Shown here in pieces: positions 1-12,400 of a DNA stretch of 64,000 bases. The notes under the pieces are model-generated. The model searched no databases. It was not told where the DNA came from and saw nothing but the letters and a program-made list of their open reading frames with translations. The stretch is taken from positions 2,418,001 to 2,482,000 of the forward strand of contig CP085831.1 of NCBI GenBank assembly GCA_020809705.1. The letters are read 5' to 3'. This DNA comes from Calonectria ilicicola (lineage: Eukaryota; Ascomycota; Sordariomycetes; Hypocreales; Nectriaceae). The translations under genes were made by a program, and so were the position numbers. The first letter of the stretch is position 1. The number at the start of each line of letters is the position of its first letter.

Positions 1-635
1 CTATTGTAACTTGCATCTCCATATACGTGGCGTACCTCTTCGGTATTACATATCTGATGTTAGCCACATTTCCCACCATCTGGACTGAATGGTATGGCGA
101 GAGAAAGTCTATTGGGGGTCTCAACTATTTGTCAATCGCCATTGGATCATTTATCGGCCTGTTTCTGAACATAAAATTCGTCGATCGCATCTACCGAAAC
201 CTGAAGGCCAAAAATGGTGACGTTGGACAACCCGAGTTTCGAATGCCATGCATGATGGTTGGTTCTGTTGTAACGACAATCGGTCTTTTCTGGTACGGTT
301 GGAGTATCCAGGGCCGTACTCATTGGATCATGCCCAATTTAGGCGCCCTCATCTACACTGCCGGCACTATATCATGTCTCCAGGGGATGCAGACATACAT
401 TGTCGATAGCTATCAGACCTACGCCGCCAGTGCTTTAGCTGCTTGTGCTATTCTACGCAGTCTTGCAGGGTTCGGGTTTCCCTTATTTGCCTCGTACATG
501 TACAGAGACCTGGGATATGGATGGGGCACTAGCATGCTTGCATTTTTGAGTATTGGTGTTGGATGGACAGCTCCTGTACTCTTTTGGTTCTTCGGACCTG
601 TGCTACGGGCAAAGTCAACTTACGCTTCCGGGTGA
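1..635 (+). CDS. MFS transporter (drug/polyamine type), 3' part only
   Basis: This is the C-terminal half of a major facilitator superfamily membrane transporter; the reading frame is already open at base 3, so the gene starts left of the window. The roughly 210 visible residues hold about five or six hydrophobic segments. They carry the motif run typical of fungal DHA1 exporters: a YIVDSY segment followed by AASALAA, then RSLAGFGFPLF and an MY..LG.GWG stretch before the last helix. The protein ends in a short hydrophilic tail at the TGA near 633. The family exports drugs, toxins or polyamines across the plasma membrane by proton antiport; the substrate cannot be read from this fragment. An ATG-less upstream edge and a GTG at 27 show that 27 is not the true start. 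Family call is firm, substrate unknown. Confidence 0.8.
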   Translation, partial: IVTCISIYVAYLFGITYLMLATFPTIWTEWYGERKSIGGLNYLSIAIGSFIGLFLNIKFVDRIYRNLKAKNGDVGQPEFRMPCMMVGSVVTTIGLFWYGWSIQGRTHWIMPNLGALIYTAGTISCLQGMQTYIVDSYQTYAASALAACAILRSLAGFGFPLFASYMYRDLGYGWGTSMLAFLSIGVGWTAPVLFWFFGPVLRAKSTYASG

Positions 636-1490
636 GAAACAAAAAAAATATCCAGCAGATTCATTATTTATTCCGTTGGACATTTATTGCTCCTATAGTG
701 TGGGTGGTTTGATCCACTTTTTATGCCGTTTTCTCAGGGTTAGGGTTAGGCTTTGGGTTATGGTGCTGATGAACCACCGACCAGTTCCTCCGTCGCGATA
801 GGAAGTATTTTTACGAGGTGGATTAATGTACATGTCAACTTCCTTGATATAAACTTCAATACCATATCAGGGTTAGATATAAACACATTCCCCTTCGCAT
901 ATGGATTATGTAAGTCTGGTTCTGTCCTGACTGATCCAATTCTCTAGATGTTTTTCAACTCAACAACTCCGCCATTTGTGAAATTACCGTTGATTATCCG
1001 CAGTAAAATTCAATCAAACTAGCAGATTCTCATAGTCCATAGCCAATCATTATTTTGCATGCTATACAACGTCGCATCGTAAAGCGCCACGAGTGGGCCA
1101 CGCTCTCATTTTAGCTTCCTAATTGCACATCGGCGACAATCCTAAGATAAGCAGCAATATGCAAGATTGCAGCCTTTAGCTTGGAGCTAGTGGAAAAGAG
1201 GATTTGGTAAATTTGCGACATTAGTGGTGAGTTGATGGTGGCTTGGTCCCCATGACCACATTTAGCAGGCAAACGGAGACGTGGAGACTGGAATAGCATC
1301 ATGCTGATGTTCAGACCCCGAAGCACCGAGAGCTGGCTCTCATTCCGAGATTGCACCGACGTGTATGAGACTTCTTTTCTGGACTGCATCGAGTACTTAT
1401 ACGCGCCAGAATCTACTCCAATATTACTTCATCTTGTGCCTGATCTCTCATCTTCTATCAAATCTCAAGCTCTCGACCAAACAAATCACA
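636..1490. other. intergenic region, transporter 3' side to cupin 5' UTR
   Basis: I see no gene here. The stretch holds a telomere-like repeat at 736-750 and, at its right end, the probable 5' untranslated exon of the cupin gene. Short open frames at 1111-1389 and 1301-1495 have no recognisable protein character. Confidence 0.5.
736..750 (+). repeat. interstitial telomere-like repeat (TTAGGG, about 2.5 units)
   Basis: The bases read as AGGGTTAGGGTTAGG, the fungal and vertebrate telomere repeat, followed by a degenerate continuation CTTTGGGTTA. It lies just 3' of the transporter gene. A second copy lies at 30976-30993. Confidence 0.75.
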
Positions 1491-2213
1491 AGTGAGTGAC
1501 TGGTTCATTACATTTCCTCGCGCTGTCTATGGTCATATAACAGTGCTGTCATAATCCTTTTAGTTATCGTTAATCCTAAACATTACCTTTCATAGTGTCT
1601 GACAACTTGGTTCCTATTACCGTCATTAAAGGCGCTGGTCATGAGTTCGTTCCTCTTCCCGAGGGACTGAACGCCACCACAGCTGACTTCCATACCAACC
1701 GTACGGAGACGACCGACTCACCCACCCATTTAACCTCTGGCTTTTACAGAATTGTGGCCGGTCCTGAAAAACCAGCCCACTACACTTTTGAGGAAACCAA
1801 ATATGTTCTTAGCGGCCAAATCGATATTTTAGTACGTATTCTTGAGCAACCCTGTGTTTAGTAGCCGTGAAAGTCATTATTACAGACACAGCCTTTAGAC
1901 GTGGAGAGTACTGACGAAGATGGATCCGTGCCATAGGATGAGGTTACAGGAATTACACACCACCTCGTTGCTGGAGACTTTGCATTTTTCTACGTTGGAT
2001 CCAAGGTCAAGGTTGGTCATCTTCCTCCCCGATATAGTGACGACATCAAGTGTAGTCTTTTGGCAATTAGACAAAATGACCTGCTAACACTTTTTGTTTT
2101 CCCTCCTCTAGTTTTCGACCAAGTCGGAAGGCTTCGCCTTCTACGGTGTTACTCGACCCATTCGAACCCCTCACCCCAACCTCCAAGGTCGTGAAGAGGA
2201 AGCAAAGGCTTGA
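1491..2213 (+). CDS. EutQ-like cupin protein, start codon split by an intron
   Basis: A small single-domain cupin (about 137 aa) of the type annotated as ethanolamine-utilisation EutQ-like in fungi. I place four exons: a single coding base A at 1491, then 1596-1831, 1937-2011 and 2112-2213. The donor GTGAGT at 1492 and acceptor CATAG at 1595 join that A to TG-TCT-GAC, giving ATG and the start MSDN. Later introns (GTACGT at 1832, GTTGGT at 2012) fall exactly on codon boundaries. The joined frame reads through cupin-like strands: HYTFEETKYVLSG, GDFAFFYVGS and FYGVTRPIRTPHPN, ending in EEEAKA. The histidine and glutamate of the first cupin box are present, so a metal site is possible. Role in the cell is unknown; members are usually cytosolic. 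The middle intron could alternatively end at 1884, but that leaves an in-frame TAG at 1934. Confidence 0.72.
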
Positions 2214-4174
2214 TCACGGGATACAAATAAATAAGTAAACATATTATCGTTGTGTTTGGTATCACATAGAAGTCCATTATAAATACATTCGTTTGATATG
2301 GCTCTCCCCATACATAACACAATAATTTGTTTGATCGCTAAGTCTCGTTGAAGTAATAAAATATGGGAGCGGCAAGACCAAGACATGATGCAATTGGCAT
2401 GAAGCGTGGATCCTTGCCATACACTGGCATTCAGTTGCCCCCTGATGTGAAAGACAACTCTGCTATTGAGAGAAGACAGTAGATCCTAAAACAGAGTCAA
2501 AAATATCAAGATTCATCCTATAATTCTGAATACCTAGTTTATCACGGAAAATGGCCCACAATCGGGTATCGCGCTCATCAGGGTTATTTGGATCTTGCTT
2601 GTTGTGTCACCAGGCAAGACGGCAAGTGGGAGAGAGGGGGGCAAGGCTGAGTGTCCGTCCGTGCGGTTTTCATGACTAAAAAGAATATGGTTGAAACTTC
2701 AATGAGAATGGGATGAAACATTCAATATGTTTAAGCATCAGACCCCTTTCCCTAATATCAACCCCTGTCAAAGAACGATCGTAGCGTGGAGCAGTGCCGC
2801 TCGCAATTTACCAACTTACTGCTCGATTAAAAATGGTCACTTATTCAACGGTTCGAGCAAACATAGAACTCTCCTATGCTACTTGACGACTCATCTTACG
2901 TTCATTTGAACGTGAATGGGCGTCGAGAGAACTCACAGAGATGTTAGTTGACGCACAGACAGACTAAACTAGATCAGACAATGGCTCGAGCACCGTTCGT
3001 GAGGCACATTTACAGGGACGCATTTTGTGACGGTTGATCATTATCCTTGAGAACCAATAGGAATTGGCCAGACCCACAAATGGGGCTGGGAGGGATCCCG
3101 CGGATCCCGCCCCTACCTAATCTCAGGAGTCTGAAATTGATGAATTGAGATGAGAAGCCAGCCAACAGGACCCTTAGCTTCTATACACAGTTGGTCACAC
3201 AAACCTTGGACCCTGTTTGAAGATCTCGGGCCATTTCATTTCACGAAACAAAATTGATGTTACACCCGCTATGATCATCCTCTTGATGAGAATGTTATAG
3301 TTCTCCACAGGCTTCCTCCAGCATGGTAATGAAGAAGGCAACTAAAGTTTCCTCACACACATTATTACAACTTCCGCAGTGCTTCTTTTTCAAAAAGAAA
3401 ACACACGTCCTAAAATGGAATATTCACATTTTACAAAAACAATGAAGGTCGTAATGCGTCAAAGTATCAACCTTTGCGATAAAAATAATTGGAACTACCC
3501 TACAGCAGCCAGTGAATGACATCGGGAGACAGATTAATGTACCACAAATTCGGCCTTTTACTTTGACATTGTATCACTCAGATCAACGCATGATCGTCTT
3601 TTAATTTAATCCCATGTTTTTCATTGGGTCCAAGTTTATTCACATCGTGTTTGGGTTTCGGCTGTCTCCGCGATCCCTGAATTTGAGCTAGCCGCTTTTA
3701 GCTCGCTGTGTGGAGAACAGCAACCCGTTGAATACCTGAGATCAGGTTGAGGTCAAGTGGATGCCAAATGTGAGCCTCCAAAAACATTCCCCTTCTGGTT
3801 ATGCAGACGACTTGGATTCAACAAATTGGTATGTTCTCATAGAAATGCTGAATCATTTTCCTCATCACGAGACAGAGACTCAATCAGTGTCCCTGGTCTC
3901 CCACAGGAAGCTTAGTCATTCACGGTTGGTATGAGTCTGACTGAGGCTTGACTACGTTGTATTGGGAACCTTGAAACATTTTCACTTCGCGAAGAAAATA
4001 TTTGATCGAGAAATTTCCAATATAATCCAGTATATTGAGCCATTTATCCAAACTAGCCTATTGAAACCGTTTCGTTTACTACTCAAATCTCCCTTTCATA
4101 CAAAAAACCCGTTGTTTATGACACCCGTACACCAAATTCGCTCAATTCATTTCCATTTAGACATTAAAATGTTC
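2214..4174. other. intergenic region between cupin and HsbA genes
   Basis: I see no convincing gene. Short open frames exist (2727-2909, 3962-4486), but the longest one lies mainly opposite the HsbA gene. The stretch is moderately AT-rich, without repeats that I could recognise. Confidence 0.5.
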
Positions 4175-4717
4175 TTAGTTGTAACCATCGTTGCAGTTGG
4201 CCTGTGTGAAGAGCTGCTGACATTCGCCAAGAAGATCGTTGATGTCATCAACGTATGTCTGAGCCAAGTTCTTGACAAAGTCAGAAGAGACTTTGCTGAT
4301 AATAATGTTGATGAGTTTTTGAGCAGCAGTGTCGATAGCAGTAAGCTTGGTGCGGGTGGTACCACACTGCTTGATTTGCTGAACCTCGTCAACGCGGCCC
4401 TTGATGTCGGTGTACAGAGTGTTGGCGCAGCTGCCGAGCTTCTTGATGGGATCGAGAAGAGTAGAAGCATCGGCAATTTCAATTGAGGCAACGTTGGAGC
4501 AGGTGACCTGGCCCTTCTGAATGGTGGCGATGACGTTGTCGGCACATTCAACCACGGGCTGGATGTTGCCTTGGAAGCTGTTTGCTGCCTGATTCAAAGT
4601 GGTGAGGGAAGCAGTGACATCGATGATGACTTGCTTGACAGGAGTGTCGCGCTCAATAAGGAAGGCAGAGGCGCCAGAGATGGCAGCCAGAACGGTGAGG
4701 GGAGCAGTGAACTTCAT
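4175..4717 (-). CDS. HsbA-family secreted cell-wall protein
   Basis: A 180-residue protein of the hydrophobic surface binding protein A (HsbA) / cell-wall mannoprotein family. The start is the ATG at 4717, because only from there does the protein begin with a secretion signal (MKFTAPLTVLAAISGASAF); the frame upstream is open but lacks protein character. After the signal come alpha-helical segments with the family's spaced cysteines and the DVTASLTTLNQAAN and DIKGRVDEVQQI helices. HsbA proteins are secreted or wall-bound, bind hydrophobic surfaces and can recruit hydrolases to them. The gene has a single exon. A TATA-type element lies about 135 bases upstream of the start, consistent with a well-expressed secreted protein. 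Family call is confident; the surface it binds is unknown. Confidence 0.88.
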   Translation of the reverse strand: MKFTAPLTVLAAISGASAFLIERDTPVKQVIIDVTASLTTLNQAANSFQGNIQPVVECADNVIATIQKGQVTCSNVASIEIADASTLLDPIKKLGSCANTLYTDIKGRVDEVQQIKQCGTTRTKLTAIDTAAQKLINIIISKVSSDFVKNLAQTYVDDINDLLGECQQLFTQANCNDGYN

Positions 4718-4850
4718 GATGACGGTTGTTTGTTGTGATAAAACGAACTTTTTTGATGGATAGAAATGGATGCTTTGAAGTAGCTTGAGAGTGTTGTGTG
4801 AATGTTGTTGCTGATGATATCTCATGAACTTGAACCGGCTCATTCTCAAC

Positions 4851-4857
4851 TTATATA
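4851..4857 (-). promoter_or_regulatory. TATA box of the HsbA gene
   Basis: On the minus strand this reads TATATAA, about 135 bases before the start codon at 4717, a usual distance for fungal secreted-protein genes with a long leader. Confidence 0.45.
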
Positions 4858-5867
4858 TCGATCATCTTCTATGGAGGTGTTTCAGTCCCTGCTATTGCGT
4901 GTTTTGCATTTACATGGCGCGGCAAACGCTGGAGCCTCAACCTGGCGATGCAATATGCACGGAGAACCACGGAGAGCTCTGTCTCATCACCTCAACTAGT
5001 TGAACTACGTGCGCAACAAGTGGCTGTTGCTAGCCCTAATTCTTTGTTTCATGATGATGGTATGATTTCTATGCAATACAAATGAGCTTGCAATACTTGG
5101 ATTATGCTTGGGAGATTGTAGGTTATGCCAGCAGAGGTAATTGCTCGGCTTATTGACACCGCATTCAACTAGTCACTAACTAATCACCGAGATGTTTGAA
5201 CACTACTATAGCATGCAAACTTTTACCATGGATGGGGTTGATTGATGAGTTCATTGTGGCTTACGCTGTGACAACGATTGACAATAGGGAAATTAACAGG
5301 ATTAAAGTGGAGAGGAAAAGGTGCGGGGACGAAACTTTAGTGCGAGCTCATTGGCCCTTTTTCGCTCAGACCTTGATCCAGTCGACAAAGCGTAACTTAA
5401 CAACGCACAGTCACTCCCAAGGCGCGGAAAACGCAAAGACCTCCGCTAAGACCCTGTCATTGGAATGATGGACCCTCAAGTTTGCCACCGTTGGTCCCTC
5501 AGACTGTCTGGACTCTTGGTCACGCGGCCAAATGCCGTATTACACACCTAAGACATTACATTTGCAGAATGCTTCTTACTACAATATTTAAAAAAGAATA
5601 TAGCGGCATGATTTTAACTTCTAGAAATTTCACACTGCAAACATTACAAAGAAAGAGTGTCTTCTGCAGTCATTAAAAATACCGTGAGCGCGTTGACTTA
5701 GTTTGTGTCATATGTTCTATGCGGACGAGTCTGTGCCGTAAATGAGTGCAAGAGAGTGGCCCCGGCGCGAAGACGTTGTTACATTCCAAAACTTGGGGTG
5801 CAGTAGTCTTCGACGAGACCAAGACTGAATTCCATTGCGACCCCTCGTTTCAAGTAAAATTCTCAGT

Positions 5868-6042
5868 ATGGACAGCATCGACTTGAATTACGCCATGAGA
5901 AGATTGAATATTATGAATCATGTAAGCCCTTTCATTTCCTCCTGTCTGATCATCTCTTCAGTTCACGGAGGAAAAGAGGAAGGAGCGCATGCTATTGGCC
6001 GAGGCGCATAAGACTGGCTACTTCACATACTTGAACAGGTGA
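5868..6042 (+). CDS. possible spliced micro-protein, unrecognised
   Basis: Two short exons, 5868-5921 and 5962-6042, join in phase across a 40-base GTAAGC...TTCAG intron to give a basic peptide of 44 residues. It begins MDSIDLNYAMRRLN and ends GYFTYLNR before TGA. A further donor GTGAGA overlaps that stop at 6039, so the frame might instead continue to an exon beginning near 6138 and stop soon after. I do not recognise a family. The frame continuity and helical, charged composition are the only support. The intron is at the short limit for these fungi. It lies just beyond the 3' end of the giant minus-strand gene and could equally be chance sequence. Confidence 0.22.
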
Positions 6043-6433
6043 GAACTTTTTTGATGAGAGGGTAGGAATGATGGTGTAAGCCGAGCGGGTGAAAGGGAAA
6101 ATGGCGAGAAGAAAATAGAGTGGGTAGTTTTGACAGATCGGACCCGTTAGAACTCAATATTTATGAGACAAGCTCTTGATTCACCGTTAATTCTCTCACC
6201 TGACTGGAATATACCAAAATTCCCTCATACGTGGGCGATCACCTATTGCGTCACTAGGTTGGCACATAGCATCCTAGTAGATGTGTGATTCAAATAAGGT
6301 GAAGTTTCTTGGGCTTAGACTTGTGAAAGTATACTTTGTCAAGGCACGAAGCTAAAGCTTGTGAGTTGGAATTACAGGGGCGAATACTTGGCGCTGGGAA
6401 ATGAATTCTATCATTTAGACAATTGGCTAGTGC

Positions 6434-9400
6434 TCATTCTGACTTCCTGGGAAAATCCTCAACACAGAGACGTCGCTCATCTAAAATGTATCCAACATGT
6501 GTCTTCCCGATACTCTCGCAGTTTCTGCGGATTTTCATCATCAGTACCCTGAGGAGGCCCACCAACTCTTCGTTCATCTGCATTCTAATCCCGTTTCCTT
6601 CTGTCTGGAGGCACATTCCTTGCTCATAGGACTTCGCGTTGGCATGGCTGAGATATGAGCGCACCTCCTCAGTCTCTTTCGGAGACTTGAAGTAGAGCTG
6701 TCCAGAAAATAGCTTGAGTCCTGTCACTAGTGGTCGAGGGATGTGAAGTACTGCTCGATTTGGCACCGTGTATAAATCCAACGTGTCCAGAGACCGGTAT
6801 TCTGGATTTATAAGCGGTGCGTAAATGTGCAGTGCTACATATTTAGACTCCTGAATTGCTGGAAGAAGCTCTTGAGCTTCGAAAGGACTGATAATGACCA
6901 AATCTCCCGTAGAACAGTCCGTGCCATCACGGCCTGTGGTCGTTAAGATCCACTGTACTGGTCGCTGGTATGAATCAGAGACGAACGATAGACTGTCTGA
7001 TCGAACGGTGCGTTGAAAATCCACAGTCACCTTGGGTCCTCTTGGAAGATTGGTGAGCGACTTGAGGTATTTCGCGGCCGAAGAGTTCTGCAAGGACAGG
7101 AATGCCTCCAAAAATTGCTCAGACGATGGGGATATTTCCCCTGTGCGAATGAACTCTTTAACGTCAGCGTGGACTTGATGATCCAGTGGCTGGGCTGGAT
7201 CAGGCCGTTGGACTTCTCTCTCTTCTTCCACCTCGGGCGCAAGCTCTCGCTCCTGTTCCTCGAGGAATGTGGCTGAGCCCAATCTTAGCACTCCTGTTTG
7301 CTGGCATCGTTTTAAAATCTCATCATTAATGTTCGTAGTGTCGTGAGCCGGTAAATAATTGTCGCTAGAGGTGAGATTCGGTCGGTATCGTGCTTCAACT
7401 GACTGCGATTCGCTTTCCAAAAATCCTTCTGCCTGTTCTTTAGAGAGACGGATGCCACTATTACCTCTAATTTGAGACCATGTGTCAATTTGACGCTGGT
7501 ATCTTCTTCCTTGGGTTGCCCACACAGGCATATTTCGACGGGATTCTCGCCAAGTCTCAGAGATAGCCCACTCAAGCACGTTGCCAACCTCAATGGGAGA
7601 CTGCCGGGTTTCGGACGGCCCAAGAAGTTCGATTTTCCTTTGGATCTCCTCAGGAATACAAAAAACGATCGACTGCCCATGTCCGAGCTTCCTCATTCGC
7701 ATACAAGCTTGTACTAATCTGTCCTTGGTTAGATTCGCCCCGAGAGTAACCGCCGCTCTGTAATGCTCCGGGAGCCTCAAGTCAATCCCGCGCGTATGAG
7801 CCTCATCCAGGAATACGAGGCAAAGGTCAGTTTGCGCTGCGAAGGGCGACGAGTAGAATGGGTCGATGTGACCTCTGCGATCTACCACGCATATATTGTC
7901 CTCGGAATCGAGAAAGATTGCTGCCTGTGTTCTTTCGTCCTCTTGTAACATGTTTAGCCACTTCTTAGCAACTTCCAAGTTGTCCAGCTCAAGGATCTGC
8001 GCGCCGACGTCAAGAATGACGCGGACTGCCGGTTCCATCTGCACGACTAGGTTCAGTAGGAGATCCACGTTTGTTTGTCCAATTTGGTCGTCGATTGGCG
8101 GTATCAGAGCCACTGAATTTTCAGACTGTAAAAGATGGCTGAGAACCAATGCGTCGGTATGTTTCTGCTCTTCAAGATTGAGCTGCTTAATACTTAGCGG
8201 AAGGACATTCTCCGAGTCCCGAGTCCCACTGAAACCAGTGGTTGGTCGATCTCTCGTCTCCCCAATGTCCCATCCAGAAGCAGACAGTTTGTGTGGAAAC
8301 TCTCTCATCTCCTTTGGGAATACAATGTTGGCCAAGAAATAGTCGATGGTCGCTTTTGAATAACGCAGACAAGGGTACAACTCCTCCGTGCATTGCGTCC
8401 GGTCGCCGAGGTTGAGCCCGCTTAGGTGCCGGAACGCTTGTGGGAGTTGGTCAGAGTCTCTGACCCAAGCCTCGTACTCGGAATCAGCCTGGGTTGAATG
8501 AAGTAGATGGGATATGGCGAGCCTGAGATTATTATGTGAGAGACCCTCATAGTAATAGCTCAGCGATGTCAGAATAATGATCACATCTGGGTGGCTAAAC
8601 TCTGAGCGGGCTGAAGGCTGGTCCTTGGCTCGATATGGCACTGCGAGATTCGTATTGGGTGATCTGCTACTGTCTAGGCCATAATCGATTCTCCATCGCT
8701 TTTGTCCAAATACAAAGCCCAGCACTCCGCCTGCAATGAGACCCCGTAGGAGTAGAAGCGTGTTGCGATTGGACTCGGCCCAGAACCCATCACATCCCTC
8801 ACGTTCAACTTGATCAACCACGGTTTTAGATGGTGTTGGGTCGCTGATGTATGTGCGAACAGCTGTTTGAATAGCTTCGTCTCTCCCGGAGATGGGGAAT
8901 CCTTTGAGTCCCGACATACAAACTGTTTTGGCAATTTCGAAGAGAATAAAGTCAATGGCGTCCTTTTGAAGAATTCTTGTGCGGGGAAAACATCCCTTTG
9001 GTCCTGAGTAGCTCTCAACTCCTTGAGGGTATGCCGCTTTAGTCTTGGCTATGCATCGTCTGAAAACAGTCAAAAGATCTTGAATGCATGCCCAACGATC
9101 AGGACTATGATCCACTGGACGCTGTGTCCCAATGGTGTAAACTAGCTCGAACTTTGTGCTAAAGTTTTCGTCGCTCTCGTCAACGATATCTCGACAGGAT
9201 GAGAGTAGGTACTTGTGAGAGTGTAAAAGTAGACGAGAAGTCGCCTTTTCCCCCCTGATAGCGTGTTCAATCCCCATGAGTTGAAAAGACAAGATGTGTT
9301 CAGGTTGAACTAATAACACGCCGCATGTGCGCTTGCACAGCTCGAACATGTTCTGGATGCTCTTCGCCTCCAACGCGCCGACTTTGATGGCACGGGAAAA

Positions 9401-12400
9401 AGGCATGTGGAAGATACGGCGGTTCAAAAGACCACCAAGCTTTGATACCAGCATATGAAACATCTGCTTTGCTTGTGGTTTGGCGACGATTACTCGAACT
9501 AGTTGGGTGCCGTTCGCTAACGCTGTGGTGACCATCGGGACTATCACGCTTGATTTGCCTTCTCCCATATTCAATTGCATTACGGCGTTTTGACTAGTGG
9601 GAGGATCTCTCATTTTACATGCAATTTGTTGTTGAACAGCTCGAATCATGATGTTGCTCTCAATTTCAAGCAGTAGATACTCTGGGTAGTCTCGAGGGTT
9701 CCAGTTGGTATGTCCGATATTTTGCAACTCGCGAGCCAGTTCAGTTTGACTCATATTTTGGCATGATTTACGAAGACGTTTAGCTCGCTGAAGTTCTGTG
9801 ATAGTGAGCCCGTAGTAAACAAGATAATCCTTCCAGCCATCCTGGAGAAATTCCCATCTGGCTTGGCTGAACTGTTCTAGGAAAAACGTTGGCGAGAATC
9901 GTGGCCACTGATAGATGTCAACGGCAAGAGGAGGTGCGCAACTACCGTTTTCGGAATCGGTTTCATGATAGAAAAATTGTGCACTGGCTGTCCTTAGCAT
10001 TGTCTGATAGGCTTGTGTGACCTTTTCCTCGCAATCCTCGGCATAAGAAGCAAGTATGCCTTCAAGACGTTTCAAATCAATCGGGGCTTTCCCAACCATT
10101 GGCCTAGTATTTTCAAGAGACTTCAGACTCTCTTCCAGGTCTTGAGTATATGACCTCTCATAATAAGAACTGGATCGTGACTTGAGTCGGTGAAGTAAGG
10201 TCGAAAGTCCCGAGGCGTTTATTTCACCAGTTTCAGTAGTGCAAGGGGTCAATAAGAAAGAGAAGGATGTGGGCTCAAATTTCGGAACGACAGGGGGGCG
10301 ACGGCGAAAGACATCATCCGTAGTTACACATCCTGTTGCTATTTGAAACTGTCGTGGCTCGTCCTCAAAATTCGGCGGTGCCGCGATTGGATTTGTAGTC
10401 GTCGGGATGAGGTGACTCATCTGTTTAAGGTACTCATGAAAACGCAAATTATCATGCCATCTTTTGAAAAGTACCTGTGACTTCCCCATAGCTTTATTGA
10501 TTCTGATATATGTGGACCACTGTTCCCGCTGATTTTGATCAGGGTCTTGAGGTACTTCGCATGGCCACTGACCCTGCAAATAGCTAACCATGGACTGAAC
10601 CGAACGATCTAGGCTGGAATTCCAAAGCCTTTGGCGTCGGAGACGATAAGCTTTATTTGATTCACGTACATGTCTTGGCTCCTTTGCTTCAGGGCATTGA
10701 TCAAAGTTGCATTTCCCTTGCCATATGGACTGGGTAAGTTGTTGGTGGTTTACTCTGAAACCAGAACCCGGGGAAAAGTTCTGAGTACTGGTGGGAATAG
10801 AAATAATGCTCATGGTCTCACGATGATTGAAAAGCATGCAAATAATGTGAATGATGGTCATATCGGGATTTTCTCCAAATGCGAGAGTGCTTAGCCAAAT
10901 CATTAATTGGTACTTGTCAAACACGGTCAATAGATTGGTTAACGATCCATGAAGACTTCTCCAATGTTCAGTGAAGAATTGTTGAGTCGATTCGCGCCAA
11001 CTTAAGAGCCACCGTGAATCGTACCCAATTTCCATATCAGAAACTGTGTGGTAGTCGACTGATATACACGCACTAGAAAGAAATCTCCATATATGACTGA
11101 CAAGATCAATGTGAATTGCCAAACTAGGCTGCAGATGTCGCTCGTATAGAATAGTAGAGATCTCAAATGCACGGATCATCTCTGGGGAGTGCAGGCCACG
11201 ATCGCGGGCTTCATACATGGTGTCATGCTCGCAAGTGTGAGACTCTGCTCCAAAACCCGAGACGCGAAAGATGGAAGAGCGAATGCTGTCTCTTTCAAGG
11301 AGATCTTTTGACATCTCCAGGAGCTGTCCAGGTTCTATCCAGTTTGTTGGATAAAACAATTTTGATTGGCATGCTTGATCGAAAATTGATTCCACTTGGA
11401 TATAAAACTCATTGTGTTGCGCCAAGAAGCTAATATTCGGAGACCATTGTAGGGTTTGCATGACTCGGAGATGAGATGGGTAATATTTACGTTTCGGCGT
11501 AAGGTCTGCAATACTGGACAATGTGGCGATATCCTTTTCTGAAAGTGCGCTAAATGATCTGACAGCCGCGGATTTGAGCATTGATAGCGCGGTTTCCGTC
11601 CCCGTTTTCAGCGTAAATGGGTCGGGGAGGACGAAGGATGTTACCGCATGTAGATGGGCTAAAAATAGCCTACTATGAAGAGGGCCCCTTATTCTTAATG
11701 TCCTTAGAAGGTGATCCAGGTCATAGGCATGAATCTTTGCATCGCTCTCCTTTTGGATGGTCACGTCTATATGGTGTCCGTCGCGTCGGTATGATATGCA
11801 TCCCTCAGGCACGACTATGACCCTCTCAGCCATATTTGCCTCAGTACAGAGTACTAACTTGTTACGAAGACCAATGAGAGTCCCAGGATCTTGGTTTTCA
11901 TCGATAATATATCCTCGAAATTCCTTGGATTTGATTGTGGTTTCTTCGCGCTGCAGCATAAATCTGAGTTGGACTCGCGGTAATTCGATCTCCAACCCTT
12001 TTTGCGTGTCGCTGAAAATGCAATGAATTTGGGATGGGATCTCTAGAGGTGACAAAATCTCGCCTATTGTGTCTGCGGTAGGTGATCCTAATGCGACAAC
12101 TGAGGTGGTCGAGTTTCCAAGCCTCCATTTCCCTGTGGCTGCATCTTTATTCAAGGTCCACCCACCCTTTACAGAGCCCCAAGGATCATTCTTTGAGCGA
12201 AACTCAACACCCTTATCAGTCATGTTGTACCAGTGGACATATTTTTCCACGAATGCTGTGGGTAAATGGCCCGAGAGTGTCTGGGGAGGAATCAACTCGT
12301 ATGTGGCGTTCTCATTGCTGGCCCTCATGATGAGATTTTCATTTTGCAAGCCAAAGTGAACGCTGTACTTGGATGTGAGCCCCTTGCTTGAGAAGCTGAA

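Larger units (their letters stand above)
4718..6433. other. intergenic region with one possible micro-gene
   Basis: This holds the HsbA promoter at its left end and the 3' side of the giant gene at its right end. The only coding-like signal is the spliced micro-frame at 5868-6042, listed separately. Open frames at 5196-5468 and 5482-5676 show nothing recognisable. Confidence 0.45.

Noticed and set aside
1885..1936. Extra in-frame exon in the cupin gene ending at TAG
   Set aside because: Using the acceptor at 1884 leads straight into an in-frame TAG at 1934-1936; the acceptor formed by that same TAG keeps the frame and gives the family sequence.
3962..4486. 174-codon plus-strand frame opposite the HsbA gene
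   Set aside because: Most of it mirrors the HsbA coding sequence, and the left part is AT-rich noise.
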